Assembly: GCF_039519235.1 (NCBI RefSeq) | Contig: NZ_CP154351.1 | Location: 620,001 to 684,000, forward strand | Reading direction: 5' to 3' | DNA from: Micrococcus sp. 2A | GTDB taxonomy: Bacteria > Actinomycetota > Actinomycetes > Actinomycetales > Micrococcaceae | Length of the DNA: 64,000 bases | Shown here: piece after piece, positions 56,170-64,000 of the stretch | Numbering within the stretch: the stretch's first letter is position 1 | Layout: every line of letters starts with the position of its first letter | Made by a program: the position numbers and the translations under genes | Notes under the pieces: generated by a model | The model's input: only the letters and a program-made list of their open reading frames with translations | What the model was told of the DNA's origin: nothing | Database searches by the model: none

Positions 56170-56469
56170 TCAGGACTCGGCGGACTCCGCCTCGATCACC
56201 ACGGCCTCGCCGTTGAACTCGACGACGTCGCCGTCGTGCAGCTGCGCGCCGCGGCGGGTCTCGACCGCGCCGTTCACGGTGACCATCCCGTCCGCGACGA
56301 CGTCCCGGGCCATCGCGCCGTCCTCCACGAGGGAGGCGAGCTTGAGGGCCTGGCCGAGGCGGATCATCGTGTCACGGATCGGCAGGGGCTGAGCGTCCTC
56401 GGGGACGTCGACGGCGGTGGCGTCGGTCCCCGTGGCGCGGGACTCGTCATGGCTGTGGGCATCGGTCAT
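56170..56469 (-). CDS. S4-domain RNA-binding protein (YaaA/YlmH-like)
   Basis: This 99-residue protein consists mainly of an S4 RNA-binding fold: DTMIRLGQALKLASLVEDGA, DVVADGMVTVNGAVETRRG and QLHDGDVVEFNG, typical of the small S4 proteins found in ribosome-related contexts. The first 30 residues are acidic and variable. I chose the ATG at 56469 because CACAAT, also seen before lpdA, ends seven bases upstream; an ATG at 56478 is an alternative. It is divergent from glyS. Confidence 0.85.
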   Translation of the reverse strand: MTDAHSHDESRATGTDATAVDVPEDAQPLPIRDTMIRLGQALKLASLVEDGAMARDVVADGMVTVNGAVETRRGAQLHDGDVVEFNGEAVVIEAESAES

Positions 56470-56476
56470 GACGTCC

Positions 56477-56482
56477 ATTGTG
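56477..56482 (-). promoter_or_regulatory. -10 hexamer CACAAT, leaderless arrangement, S4-domain gene
   Basis: Minus-strand CACAAT ends seven bases before the ATG at 56469. Confidence 0.5.
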
Positions 56483-56487
56483 GCCGG

Positions 56488-56493
56488 TAGGCT
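56488..56493 (+). promoter_or_regulatory. -10 hexamer TAGGCT for glyS
   Basis: TAGGCT lies 133 bases before the glyS ATG, giving a leader of about 120 bases. I see no T-box specifier or antiterminator motif in it. Confidence 0.45.
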
Positions 56494-56620
56494 GGTCCGC
56501 ATCGACCGGCCCGGCCGTCCGAGACCGCCCGCGCCGCGCGCAGGGTGAGCGCGAGGACCCGGCGGGCCGCCGTCGTCGTGAACCCCTCCCGCCCCCGATG
56601 TGCACGGAAGTGATGCCCCC

Positions 56621-58003
56621 ATGGCTGCCAAGTCCCCGCTCGAGAACGTCATCAGCCTGGCCAAGCGCCGCGGCTTCGTGTTCCAGGCCGGTGAGATCTA
56701 CGGCGGCTCGCGCTCCGCGTGGGACTACGGGCCCCTGGGCGTGGAGCTGAAGGAGAACATCAAGGCGGAGTGGTGGAAGGCCTTCGTGCGCTCGCGCGAG
56801 GACATGGTGGGCCTGGACTCCTCCATCATCCTGCCGCGGCAGGTCTGGCAGGCCTCGGGCCACGTGGACACCTTCACGGACCCGCTCGTGGAGTGCCAGC
56901 AGTGCCACAGGCGCCACCGCCAGGACCACCTGGTCGAGGCGTTCGAGGCCAAGAAGGGCCGTGCCCCGGAAGGCATGCAGGACATCGTCTGCCCGGACTG
57001 CGGCACCAAGGGCATGTTCACCGAGCCGCAGATGTTCTCCGGCCTCATGAAGACCTTCCTCGGCCCCGTGGACAACGAGGAGGGGCTGCACTACATGCGC
57101 CCCGAGACCGCGCAGGGCATCTTCGTGAACTTCCTCAACGTGCTCGGCGCCTCGCGCAAGAAGCCGCCGTTCGGCATCGGCCAGATCGGCAAGGCGTTCC
57201 GCAACGAGATCACGCCCGGCAACTTCATCTTCCGCACGCGCGAGTTCGAGCAGATGGAGATCGAGTACTTCGTGCCGCCGGCTGACGCCCAGCGGCACTT
57301 CGACACGTGGGTCGAGGCCTGCTGGAACTGGTTCATCGACCTCGGGATCGACCCGGAGAACCTGCGCCGCTTCGACGTGCCGGCGGAGGAGCGCGCCCAC
57401 TACTCGGACGGCACCATCGACCTGGAGTACAAGTTCGGCTTCGGCGGCGGGGACGGCTGGGGCGAGCTCATGGGCGTGGCCAACCGCACCGACTACGACC
57501 TCTCGAGCCACACGACGGCCTCCGGCACCAAGCTGCAGTACTTCGACCAGGCCAACGGCGAGCACTACACGCCGTACGTGATCGAGCCCTCCTTCGGGCT
57601 GACCCGCTCCATGATGGCCTTCCTCGTGGACGCCTACGCCGAGGAGGAGGCGCCGAACGCGAAGGGCGGCACGGACGTGCGCACCGTGCTCCGCCTCGAC
57701 CCGCGTCTGGCCCCGGTCAAGGCCGCCGTCCTCCCGCTCTCCAAGAAGGAGGAGCTGCAGCCGGCCACGCAGGCCCTCGCCGCCGAGCTGCGCCGCGAGT
57801 GGAACATCGAGACGGACGACTCCGGTGCCATCGGCCGCCGCTACCGCCGCCAGGACGAGATCGGCACCCCGTTCTGCATCACCGTGGACTTCGACACGCT
57901 CGAGGACCAGGCCGTCACCGTCCGCGAGCGGGACACCATGGCGCAGGAGCGCGTGGCCCTCTCCCAGGTGAAGGCCTACCTCGCGGAGCGCCTGGCCAAG
58001 TGA
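56621..58003 (+). CDS. glyS: Glycyl-tRNA synthetase
   Basis: This class II synthetase charges tRNA(Gly). The 460-residue protein is the dimeric, eukaryote-like type: [31 protein letters not shown], a zinc-binding pair (CQQCHRRH and CPDCG), motif 2 in [20 protein letters not shown], and motif 3 in [15 protein letters not shown], followed by the anticodon-binding domain. ATG at 56621 gives the standard MAAKSP-type start; an in-frame GTG seven codons upstream is an alternative. The next gene overlaps its stop by four bases. Confidence 0.96.
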   Translation: MAAKSPLENVISLAKRRGFVFQAGEIYGGSRSAWDYGPLGVELKENIKAEWWKAFVRSREDMVGLDSSIILPRQVWQASGHVDTFTDPLVECQQCHRRHRQDHLVEAFEAKKGRAPEGMQDIVCPDCGTKGMFTEPQMFSGLMKTFLGPVDNEEGLHYMRPETAQGIFVNFLNVLGASRKKPPFGIGQIGKAFRNEITPGNFIFRTREFEQMEIEYFVPPADAQRHFDTWVEACWNWFIDLGIDPENLRRFDVPAEERAHYSDGTIDLEYKFGFGGGDGWGELMGVANRTDYDLSSHTTASGTKLQYFDQANGEHYTPYVIEPSFGLTRSMMAFLVDAYAEEEAPNAKGGTDVRTVLRLDPRLAPVKAAVLPLSKKEELQPATQALAAELRREWNIETDDSGAIGRRYRRQDEIGTPFCITVDFDTLEDQAVTVRERDTMAQERVALSQVKAYLAERLAK

Positions 58004-59037
58004 GCGCGGAGAACGTGAACGGCGCGCCCCTGCCCGCCGGCGTCACCCTGCGCGCGTGGCGCGAGGGCGACGACCTGGCCCTGCTCGAGGTGTGGGGCGA
58101 CCCCGCCAACGCGCAGCAGCACCAGGACCGCGCGATGCTCGCGGACGACGCGGACGTGCCGTGGCGCCGCTCCCTCGTGGCCGAGGCCGACGGCGTCCCG
58201 GTGGCGGCGGGCGTGGTCTACGCGTCCTCGCTGCACCCGCGGCGACTGTGGCTGTACGTGGAGACCGCCCCGTCCGAGCGGCGCCGCGGCATCGCCCGCG
58301 CGCTCCTGGCCGCGCTGCGCGGGCTCGCCGAGCAGGCCCACGCGGAGGGGCTCGTCCCCACGACCGCGCTCAAGGCGCGGTTCGCGCGCGAGGCGCTGGT
58401 CGGCGTCGCCGACCGGGCCACCGTGGAGGGCACCCGCGAGGCCACGGCCGCGCTGGCCCGCGGCACCGAGGCGTTCCTCGCCGGCCAGGGCTTCACGCCC
58501 GTGCAGCGCTCGCGCCGCGTGGGGATCGCGCCCGGGTCCATCGGGCTGCCCGCGCTGCGGGACGAGGAGCACCCGGACGGCGTCGTCCTGGAGGAGGCCG
58601 CCACGGGATCGGTCGAGCTCACGCAGGCCGTGGTGGCGTTCTACCAGGCCACGCACGCGTGGGACCCGGCCGAGATGACCGTGGGCTCCGCGCAGACCCT
58701 GCTGCTCGGCCCCGCCACGGGGGCCTCGGGCGCCGTGGTGCTGCGGGACCGGCCCCGCGCCGAGGGCGGGAGCATCCGCGCCTTCGCCGTGTCCTACACC
58801 GCCGAGCGGCAGGACGGGGCCGCCGACGTGCTCGTCGGCTGGGACCCGGAGCTGGAGGAGCAGGACGCCCTGCAGGCCGTGGCCGACCTGCTCGCCCTGC
58901 TCGTGGCGCAGCACCCCGTCCAGGTCGAGGTGGACGAGGCCATGGCCCCGCTCGAGCGGATCGTGGACGGGCTGATCGGCGGCGGGGCCGCCCGGACGCT
59001 CGTGGACACGGACGTGTTCGCCGACGACGCGGCGTGA
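58000..59037 (+). CDS. GNAT family acetyltransferase, probably double-domain
   Basis: This 345-residue protein has a clear N-terminal GNAT domain: [35 protein letters not shown], and the acetyl-CoA loop [20 protein letters not shown]. The C-terminal half (from [20 protein letters not shown]) has a similar secondary-structure order and may be a degenerate second domain, an arrangement also seen in mycothiol synthase, though I do not see enough to call it that. The GTG overlaps the glyS stop (GTGA). Confidence 0.82.
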   Translation: MSAENVNGAPLPAGVTLRAWREGDDLALLEVWGDPANAQQHQDRAMLADDADVPWRRSLVAEADGVPVAAGVVYASSLHPRRLWLYVETAPSERRRGIARALLAALRGLAEQAHAEGLVPTTALKARFAREALVGVADRATVEGTREATAALARGTEAFLAGQGFTPVQRSRRVGIAPGSIGLPALRDEEHPDGVVLEEAATGSVELTQAVVAFYQATHAWDPAEMTVGSAQTLLLGPATGASGAVVLRDRPRAEGGSIRAFAVSYTAERQDGAADVLVGWDPELEEQDALQAVADLLALLVAQHPVQVEVDEAMAPLERIVDGLIGGGAARTLVDTDVFADDAA

Positions 59038-59053
59038 TGACCGGGGTGGCACG

Positions 59054-59677
59054 GTGACCGAGGCGGCGGACCGCGCCCGCGCCCTGCGCGGTGTGGTCCT
59101 CGCGGTGGCCCTGCTCAACCTGGCCTACATGGTGGTGGAGCTGGTGGTCGCCGCGCAGGTCCGCTCGGTCGCGCTCGTGGCGGACTCGGTGGACTTCTTC
59201 GAGGACTTCGCCGTCAACCTGCTGATCTTCCTGGCGCTGGGCTGGTCCCTCGCCCGGCGGGCGGCGGTGGGCAAGGTGCTCGCGGGGATCATCGTCCTCC
59301 CGGCCGTCGCCGCCCTCGTGATGGCCGTCCTGAAGGCCGGCGACCCCGAGCCGCCCGACCCCGGGCTGCTCATGCTCACGGCCGGCGGCTCGATTGCCGT
59401 CAACGTGGTGTGCACGCTCGTGCTCGTGCGGTTCCGTGCCGACGGCGGCTCCCTCACCACGGCGGCCTACCTCGCGGCCCGCAACGACGTGATCGCCGGC
59501 GTCGCGATCCTCGCCCTGGGAGCGGTGACGCTGTGGACCGGGTCCGGCTGGCCGGACATCGTGCTCGGCCTGTTCATCGTGGCGCTCAACCTGAGCGCGG
59601 CCAAGGAGGTCTGGGAGGCCGCCACGGAGGAGCAGCTCGCGGCGAAGGCGCTCGCGGGCGAGTTCGACGACGACTGA
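59054..59677 (+). CDS. Cation diffusion facilitator-like membrane protein
   Basis: This 207-residue protein has six hydrophobic segments. The motif VALVADSVDFFEDFAVN in helix 2 and AARNDVIAGVAI in helix 5 mirror the metal-binding DxxxD/HxxxD sites of CDF zinc/cobalt transporters (helix 2 usually has DSxHxxxD; here Asp-Phe-Phe replaces the His position). It lacks the cytoplasmic C-terminal domain, so it is a short variant. The GTG lies 16 bases after the GNAT stop. Transport function is inferred. Confidence 0.75.
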   Translation: MTEAADRARALRGVVLAVALLNLAYMVVELVVAAQVRSVALVADSVDFFEDFAVNLLIFLALGWSLARRAAVGKVLAGIIVLPAVAALVMAVLKAGDPEPPDPGLLMLTAGGSIAVNVVCTLVLVRFRADGGSLTTAAYLAARNDVIAGVAILALGAVTLWTGSGWPDIVLGLFIVALNLSAAKEVWEAATEEQLAAKALAGEFDDD

Positions 59678-59680
59678 CGC

Positions 59681-59925
59681 TCAGCCTTGGGCGCCGAGGG
59701 TCATGCCCCGGACGACGCCGAGCGCAGCGCGCCGAGCCCAGCGGCACGAGCGCGACCCGGCCCTCGGCGTCGTGGTGCAGGCCCCAGCCGTGGCGCTTGC
59801 CCAGCGGGGAGGCGCGCAGGCACGCCTGGCTCTTCGCGAAGAACGCCTCGCGCGGCGGCACGGTCCTCCGCCACATGGATGAAGGTGTCCGTGCAGGTCG
59901 TCGTGTGGGGGTGCGCGGTGCTCAC
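59681..59925 (-). pseudogene. Degraded DUF6157-type gene
   Basis: Three fragments of one protein lie in different frames. A GTG at 59925 starts STAHPHTTTCTDTFIHVAED, which matches the family N-terminus from memory. After a shift the frame reads REAFFAKSQAC and SPLGKRHGWGLHHDAEGR, the conserved middle. After a second shift it ends LGVVRGMTLGAQG and a stop at 59681. Between the first two fragments roughly 70-90 residues expected in intact members are missing. The gene is clearly inactivated by deletion plus two frameshifts. Confidence 0.78.
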
Positions 59926-59980
59926 CCGCGGATCCTCGCGCACCCCGCCCACGACGTCGGCATGTCGCCGCCGGCGCGCA

Positions 59981-61045
59981 TCAACGGTCCCAGCCCAGCA
60001 GGCGCCACACCTCCGCCCAGCCCTCGAAGAGGTGGGCGTTGTACTCGGGCCCGAGCTGGTTGGGGTTGGCGAAGAGCACCCAGTCCGCGGCCTGGACGGC
60101 CGTGTCCGCGGCGAGCTGCTCCGCGACCTCCTCGGGCGTGCCCGCGTAGGTCGGGCCGGAGACGGCGCGGCCGCCGTCGAGGTGACCGGAGGACTGGCGC
60201 GAGGCGCGCTCGTGGCCGAAGTAGGCCTCGTCCGTCTCGTCCTGGATCACGAACGCGGAGCGGGTGACCGCCGTCCGGGGCGCGCCGGTGCGCCCGAGGG
60301 GGCTGACGCCGTCGTGGTGGCCGGCCGCCGCATGGGCCTCGAGGTAGCGGGCGATCTGGTCGGCCTGCTGGACGTGGAAGGGGCGGCCGTCGTCCTCGAG
60401 GAGCAGGGTGGAGGAGAGCATGTCGTACCCGGCCTCGCCTGCGCGGACGGCGGTCGCGGTCGTGCCGGCACCCCACCAGACGCGCTGCGCCAGCGTGGGG
60501 GAGTGCGGCTCGATGCGCAGGGGCCGGGAGGTGTGGGCCCAGCCGGAGGAGAGGTCCGGCGTCGCGATGCCCGCGCCCGAGATGCCCTCCATGAACCGGC
60601 GGCCGCGCTCCCAGGCGACGTCGGACCAGGTCTCGCCGGGGGCGAGGTCGTAGCCGAACCGGTGCTGGCCGTCCGCGGCGGCCTCGGGTGAGCCGCGCGA
60701 AATGCCGAGCTCGAGGCGCTCGCCGGCAAGCAGGTCCGTGGTCGCGGCGGCCTCGGCCATGGACAGGGGATTCTCGTACCGCAGGTCGATCACGCCGGTG
60801 CCGAGGTGGATGCGCTCGGTGCGGGCGGCCATCGCGGCGAGGATCGGGAAGGGCGAGGAGAACATCTGCTGCCAGTGGTGGCTGCGGATCCATGCGCCGT
60901 CGATGCCGGCGGCCTCGGCGTCCACGGCCATCTGCACGACGTCGCGCAGGGCCTGCCCGGCGTCGTGCTCGACGGGGACGCGGTCCACGGCGGGGCGGTG
61001 GATCCAGTGCCCGAAGTTGAGGAATCCGAGGTGCTTCTTGGTCAT
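59981..61045 (-). CDS. LLM-class flavin-dependent oxidoreductase (luciferase-like)
   Basis: This 354-residue TIM-barrel flavin enzyme has LGFLNFGHWIHRP near the N-terminus, EAAGIDGAWIRSHHWQ, GTGVIDLRYENPLSMAEAAA, and LELGISRGSPE, the pattern of bacterial luciferase-like monooxygenases. They use FMNH2 or F420 with a wide range of substrates; which one applies here is not visible. It stands alone. A GTTTAAAC palindrome sits five bases before the ATG, and the neighbouring pseudogene lies 56 bases beyond its 3' end. Confidence 0.88.
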   Translation of the reverse strand: MTKKHLGFLNFGHWIHRPAVDRVPVEHDAGQALRDVVQMAVDAEAAGIDGAWIRSHHWQQMFSSPFPILAAMAARTERIHLGTGVIDLRYENPLSMAEAAATTDLLAGERLELGISRGSPEAAADGQHRFGYDLAPGETWSDVAWERGRRFMEGISGAGIATPDLSSGWAHTSRPLRIEPHSPTLAQRVWWGAGTTATAVRAGEAGYDMLSSTLLLEDDGRPFHVQQADQIARYLEAHAAAGHHDGVSPLGRTGAPRTAVTRSAFVIQDETDEAYFGHERASRQSSGHLDGGRAVSGPTYAGTPEEVAEQLAADTAVQAADWVLFANPNQLGPEYNAHLFEGWAEVWRLLGWDR

Positions 61046-61049
61046 GGGT

Positions 61050-61057
61050 GTTTAAAC
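61050..61057 (-). promoter_or_regulatory. AT-rich GTTTAAAC palindrome before the LLM oxidoreductase gene
   Basis: The palindrome contains TTTAAA five bases before the ATG and could act as a -10 element or operator. It is conspicuous in this GC-rich DNA. Confidence 0.4.
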
Positions 61058-61160
61058 CTTGAAAGACCGGCGGTTGTTCCCGGAGTGCGTTGCGGTGCGG
61101 CGTGGGTCCGCCGCGGGGGCCGTCCGGTCCCATCCCGCTCGACCGGTTCCCGCCCACCCG

Positions 61161-61219
61161 ACCGACCCTTATTCACGAAACAGCCCCCATAGGGGTCGGT
61201 CGATTGAATATGGGTCGGT
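61161..61219. repeat. 15-bp inverted repeat with an internal third copy of GGGTCGGT
   Basis: ACCGACCCTTATTCA (61161-61175) is the reverse complement, with one mismatch, of TGAATATGGGTCGGT (61205-61219). GGGTCGGT occurs again at 61193-61200. It lies in the 275-base gap between divergent genes and could be an operator. I see no gene in the gap. Confidence 0.7.
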
Positions 61220-61308
61220 CCGCCGGTCCGGCGGCCCGGCCGTCAGGCGGTGCCGCGGCCCGGCGCCGGTCCTCGCCGGCCCTCCCGGCTCCACCCGCCC
61301 GCGTGCGG

Positions 61309-61314
61309 GAGAAT
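61309..61314 (+). promoter_or_regulatory. -10 hexamer GAGAAT, leaderless arrangement, ankyrin gene
   Basis: GAGAAT ends six bases before the ATG at 61321. The same hexamer precedes the dus gene. Confidence 0.5.
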
Positions 61315-61320
61315 GGACCC

Positions 61321-61716
61321 ATGACACAGCAGTGGAGCGAGGAGTCCATGGAGCTGGCCGCGCAGCTCTTCGACCTGGCACGGAACGGGGACACGGCCAC
61401 CCTCAAGGCGTACCTGGACCAGGGCCTGAAGCGGAACCTGCGCAACGGCAGCGGGGACACCTTCCTCACCCTCGCCGCGTACTACAGGCAGACGGGCACG
61501 GTGCGCATGCTGATCGAGGCCGGCCTCGACGTCGCCGCCGTCAACGACCGCGGCCAGGATGCCCTCGGCTGCGCCACCTTCCGCAAGGACGAGGACGCCG
61601 TACGGGCCCTCCTCGCCGCGGGCGCGGACCCCGACGGCGGCTCACCCTCCGCGCGCGAGGTCGCCCGGACCTTCGGGCTCGAGGAGATGCTCGCGCTGCT
61701 CGACGGCCGTGGCTGA
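61321..61716 (+). CDS. Ankyrin-repeat protein
   Basis: This small 131-residue soluble protein has three ankyrin repeats: FDLARNGDTATLKAYLDQGL, TFLTLAAYYRQTGTVRMLIE with AGLDVAAVND, and ALGCATFRKDEDAVRALLAAG with ADPDGG. Such proteins bind other proteins; the partner is unknown, but in bacteria they are often co-transcribed with it, which makes the overlapping downstream gene a candidate. The start follows a GAGAAT element by six bases. Confidence 0.85.
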   Translation: MTQQWSEESMELAAQLFDLARNGDTATLKAYLDQGLKRNLRNGSGDTFLTLAAYYRQTGTVRMLIEAGLDVAAVNDRGQDALGCATFRKDEDAVRALLAAGADPDGGSPSAREVARTFGLEEMLALLDGRG

Positions 61717-62296
61717 GACGCCCGAGGGCACCCCCTCCGTCGACGAGGTGTACGCCGCCGTCCGCGCCGGGCTCCCCGAGCTCGTCGCGGACCTGACCCG
61801 CCTCCTCGGCCCCGGCTGGGACGTCGAGGCCGACCCGGGGGAGCCCAGTCACCCCCACCTGCGCCTGCACGGGTCCCTCGCCGACGACGGCCGCCGCCTC
61901 GTCGTGGTCGTCCTCCCCGTCCGGTGCCGCTCCCCGCTCTTCCACGCCACCGTCGGCGTCTCCATGCTCCCCGGCGATCTCGACCCCGCCGGGCTGGGCG
62001 CCGACGTCGAGCCGGCGTGGATCACGCGGGTACGGGCCCTGGGCGAGGCCATGGAGGCGACGGCGGCGGACCCCGTCCGCGTCTCCACGCACCCGGGCGG
62101 CGGCAGCAAGGGCGCGGCGGCCGTGAAACTCGCGCTCGCAGACCGCTTCGGCCTGCCGCGCCGGTACGCCAAGGGCTGGCCGGACGAGTTCCTCGGCGTG
62201 CGGACGAGCCCCGTCCCGGGGGAGCGGTACGGGGAGTTCGCCCGGGCGCTCGCCGCCCAGGTCCGGGTGCTGGACGCCGCCCCTTCACAGGCCTGA
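61709..62296 (+). CDS. Hypothetical protein overlapping the ankyrin gene
   Basis: This 195-residue protein is mostly charged with no membrane segment or signal. It has TRLLGPGWDVEADPGEPSHP, a hydrophobic strand RRLVVVVLPVRCRSPLF, and VSTHPGGGSKGAAAVKLALA. I recognise no family. The GTG at 61709 lies eight bases inside the ankyrin gene, so the two are surely co-translated and may act together. Codon usage is ordinary for the region. Confidence 0.6.
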   Translation: MAETPEGTPSVDEVYAAVRAGLPELVADLTRLLGPGWDVEADPGEPSHPHLRLHGSLADDGRRLVVVVLPVRCRSPLFHATVGVSMLPGDLDPAGLGADVEPAWITRVRALGEAMEATAADPVRVSTHPGGGSKGAAAVKLALADRFGLPRRYAKGWPDEFLGVRTSPVPGERYGEFARALAAQVRVLDAAPSQA

Positions 62297-62317
62297 CGCG
62301 TCCCTCGCGAGGTCTGG

Positions 62318-62323
62318 GAGAAT
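62318..62323 (+). promoter_or_regulatory. -10 hexamer GAGAAT before dus
   Basis: GAGAAT ends nine bases before the ATG at 62333, so the leader would be absent or only one to three bases long. Confidence 0.45.
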
Positions 62324-62332
62324 GGGCGGGAT

Positions 62333-63640
62333 ATGACTGCTTCCCCTGACACCGCCGCGCGGCCCGCCTCGGACACCCGCGCCGCAGACCCGAACGCCGT
62401 CCACTACGCCAAGTCCGCCGGAGCCGGCCGCCGCATCGCGGACGACGACCAGCTGCACGAGGGCCGCCACGCGGCCCCCACCACGGATCGCCTGAGCCTG
62501 CCCGCGCTGAAGCTCGGCCCCATCACCGTGGACGTGCCCGTGGTGCTCGCGCCGATGGCCGGCATCACCAACACGGCCTTCCGCCGCCTGTGCCGCGAGT
62601 ACGGCGGCGGCCTCTACGTGAACGAGATGGTGACAGCCCGCGCCCTCGTGGAGCGCAAACCCGAGTCCATGCGCATCATCAAGCACGATCCGGACGAGGT
62701 GCCCCGCTCGGTGCAGCTCTACTCGGTGGACCCCGTCACCACGGCCGCCGCCGTCCGCATGCTCGTGGAGGAGGACCGCGCCGACCACATCGACATGAAC
62801 TTCGGCTGCCCCGTCCCCAAGGTCACCCGCCGCGGCGGCGGCTCCGCGCTGCCCTGGAAGTCGGAGCTCTTCGCCTCGATCGTGAAGGCCGCCGTCACGG
62901 AGGCCTCCAAGAAGGACATCCCGGTCACCGTCAAGATGCGCCGCGGCATCGACGAGGACCACCTCACCTTCCTCGACGCCGGCCGCACCGCGCGGGACCT
63001 CGGCGTCGCCGCTGTGGCGCTCCACGGCCGCACGACGCGCCAGTTCTACTCCGGCACCGCCGTGTGGGAGGACATCGCGCGCCTGCGTGAGGCGCTGCCG
63101 GACATCCCGGTGCTCGGCAACGGGGACATCTGGTCCGCCGAGGACGCGATCGCGATGGTCGAGCAGACCGGCGTCGACGGCGTCGTGATCGGGCGCGGCT
63201 GCCAGGGCCGCCCGTGGCTGTTCGGGGACCTGCAGGCCGCGTTCGAGGGACGTCAGGAGCGCTTCCAGCCCACGCTCGGGCAGGTGGCGGACACGCTGTA
63301 CCGCCACGCGGAGCTGCTCGTGGACACCTTCGAGGGGGACGAGCTCAAGGCGCTGCGGGACATCCGCAAGCATGTGGCCTGGTACTTCAAGGGCTACCCC
63401 GTGGGCTCCGAGATCCGCACGGCGCTCTCCACGGTGCCCACCCTGGAGGCCATGCGCGAGATCCTCGCGCGCGTGGACCGGGAGCAGCCGTACCCGGGCC
63501 TGGACGCCGAGGGCCCGCGCGGCCGCTCCGGCGCCCCCAAGCGGCCCCACCTGCCGGACGGCTGGCTGGACTCCCGCGAGCTCAACGCGGAGCAGAAGGC
63601 CATGATCTCGGCTGCCGAGCTGGACGTCTCCGGTGGCTGA
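62333..63640 (+). CDS. dus: tRNA-dihydrouridine synthase
   Basis: Dus reduces uridines in tRNA D-loops using FMN. The 435-residue protein has [20 protein letters not shown], the active-site Cys in [19 protein letters not shown] near residue 158, [20 protein letters not shown] with the FMN phosphate-contacting His, and [13 protein letters not shown] plus [11 protein letters not shown]. The first 55 residues are a polar extension beyond the DusB-like core, and the C-terminal segment is helical. It overlaps the dgt start by eight bases, as in several actinobacteria. Confidence 0.95.
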   Translation: MTASPDTAARPASDTRAADPNAVHYAKSAGAGRRIADDDQLHEGRHAAPTTDRLSLPALKLGPITVDVPVVLAPMAGITNTAFRRLCREYGGGLYVNEMVTARALVERKPESMRIIKHDPDEVPRSVQLYSVDPVTTAAAVRMLVEEDRADHIDMNFGCPVPKVTRRGGGSALPWKSELFASIVKAAVTEASKKDIPVTVKMRRGIDEDHLTFLDAGRTARDLGVAAVALHGRTTRQFYSGTAVWEDIARLREALPDIPVLGNGDIWSAEDAIAMVEQTGVDGVVIGRGCQGRPWLFGDLQAAFEGRQERFQPTLGQVADTLYRHAELLVDTFEGDELKALRDIRKHVAWYFKGYPVGSEIRTALSTVPTLEAMREILARVDREQPYPGLDAEGPRGRSGAPKRPHLPDGWLDSRELNAEQKAMISAAELDVSGG

Positions 63641-64000
63641 GCCCACGACGCCGGCGCGCGCCGCCGCGTACGGGCCCGCCTCGCCGTCGTCGCCCTGGAC
63701 CGGGGCCGCCCACCAGCCGGTGCTGTTCGGCTCCGAGGGCCGGCCCCCGTACGCCGGCCGCGCTGTGCAGACCCCCGGCTACACGCCGTGGGACCGGGAG
63801 CGGTGGCTGCCCGAGCCGCCCAAGTCCTCCTACCGTTCGGACTTCGAGCGGGACCGTGCCCGCGTGCTGCACTCCGCGGGCCTGCGTCGGCTGGGGGCCA
63901 AGACCCAGGTGGTCGCCCCGGACGCGGACGACTTCGCCCGCACCCGCCTGACGCACTCGCTCGAGGTGGCCCAGGTGGGGCGTGAACTCGGCCGGTCGCT
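63633..64000 (+). CDS. dgt: Deoxyguanosinetriphosphate triphosphohydrolase-like protein, 3' truncated by window edge
   Basis: About 122 N-terminal residues are visible. After a variable Pro/Ala-rich start comes [20 protein letters not shown], then [20 protein letters not shown] and [14 protein letters not shown]. The His of RLTHSLEVA begins the HD-domain metal site of dGTPase family proteins, which hydrolyse dNTPs to nucleosides and triphosphate. The GTG start lies eight bases inside dus. The remainder of the HD domain is beyond the window. Confidence 0.9.
   Translation, partial: MAEPTTPARAAAYGPASPSSPWTGAAHQPVLFGSEGRPPYAGRAVQTPGYTPWDRERWLPEPPKSSYRSDFERDRARVLHSAGLRRLGAKTQVVAPDADDFARTRLTHSLEVAQVGRELGRS

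Noticed and set aside
56494..56620. T-box leader before glyS
   Set aside because: No T-box core motif or antiterminator helix was seen in the leader.

Overview
The window is a very GC-rich stretch of an actinobacterial chromosome. It best fits Micrococcus or a close relative in the Micrococcaceae. The support is the strong G/C bias at third codon positions, many GTG starts, stop/start-overlapping operons, a SAM-IV type riboswitch before metY-metX, a GatCAB operon, and the acyl-CoA carboxylase alpha/beta/epsilon genes beside birA and maf. The genus is inferred from sequence style, not from a database search.

Layout. (1) 1-21,500 is an exopolysaccharide region mixed with housekeeping genes. 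It holds a partial family-11 glycosyltransferase, a two-domain family-2 glycosyltransferase, rmlB and a fused rmlC-rmlD. It also holds two copies of a module made of a BY-type tyrosine kinase/chain-length regulator, a divergent O-antigen-ligase/polymerase-like membrane protein and a low-molecular-weight tyrosine phosphatase (5,016-10,143 and 17,820-21,475). Between the copies lie rplY, pth, a DUF2505 gene, a MauE-like redox membrane protein overlapping mfd, and a PqqD-like/nucleotidyltransferase pair divergent from a cysteine-rich exported protein. (2) 21,600-28,800 carries nucleoside salvage (deoC, a phosphosugar mutase, purine nucleoside phosphorylase), an LpdA-type flavoprotein and an MFS transporter. 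They are separated by two G-run tandem arrays and three very long hairpins. (3) 29,150-36,460 carries acyl-CoA carboxylase alpha, a Maf protein, a DUF885 peptidase-like protein, carboxylase epsilon and beta, and divergent birA, in an order resembling mycobacterial chromosomes. (4) 36,500-47,100 holds a PH-domain membrane protein, a class III cyclase, a PP2C phosphatase, ligA, an inositol-monophosphatase-like gene, a glutaredoxin-like membrane protein, a GNAT gene and gatCAB. (5) 47,300-51,600 holds two small exported proteins, an APH-like kinase, a CPBP protease and a VOC protein. (6) 51,770-64,000 holds the riboswitch with metY-metX, two hydrolases, an S4 protein, glyS, a GNAT protein, a CDF-like protein, a DUF6157 pseudogene, a luciferase-like oxidoreductase, an ankyrin protein, dus and the start of dgt.

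Functional picture. The rml genes supply dTDP-rhamnose for a surface polysaccharide. The two kinase/polymerase-like/phosphatase sets probably control its assembly and length. Carboxylase subunits plus biotin ligase feed malonyl- or methylmalonyl-CoA into lipid synthesis. The metY-metX pair makes homocysteine under S-adenosylmethionine control.

Regulatory style. At least a dozen genes have a TANNNT-like -10 hexamer 6-9 bases before the start codon, the arrangement expected for leaderless mRNAs. Long hairpins without T-tracts appear to act as terminators. I found no tRNA, rRNA, CRISPR array, insertion sequence or prophage.
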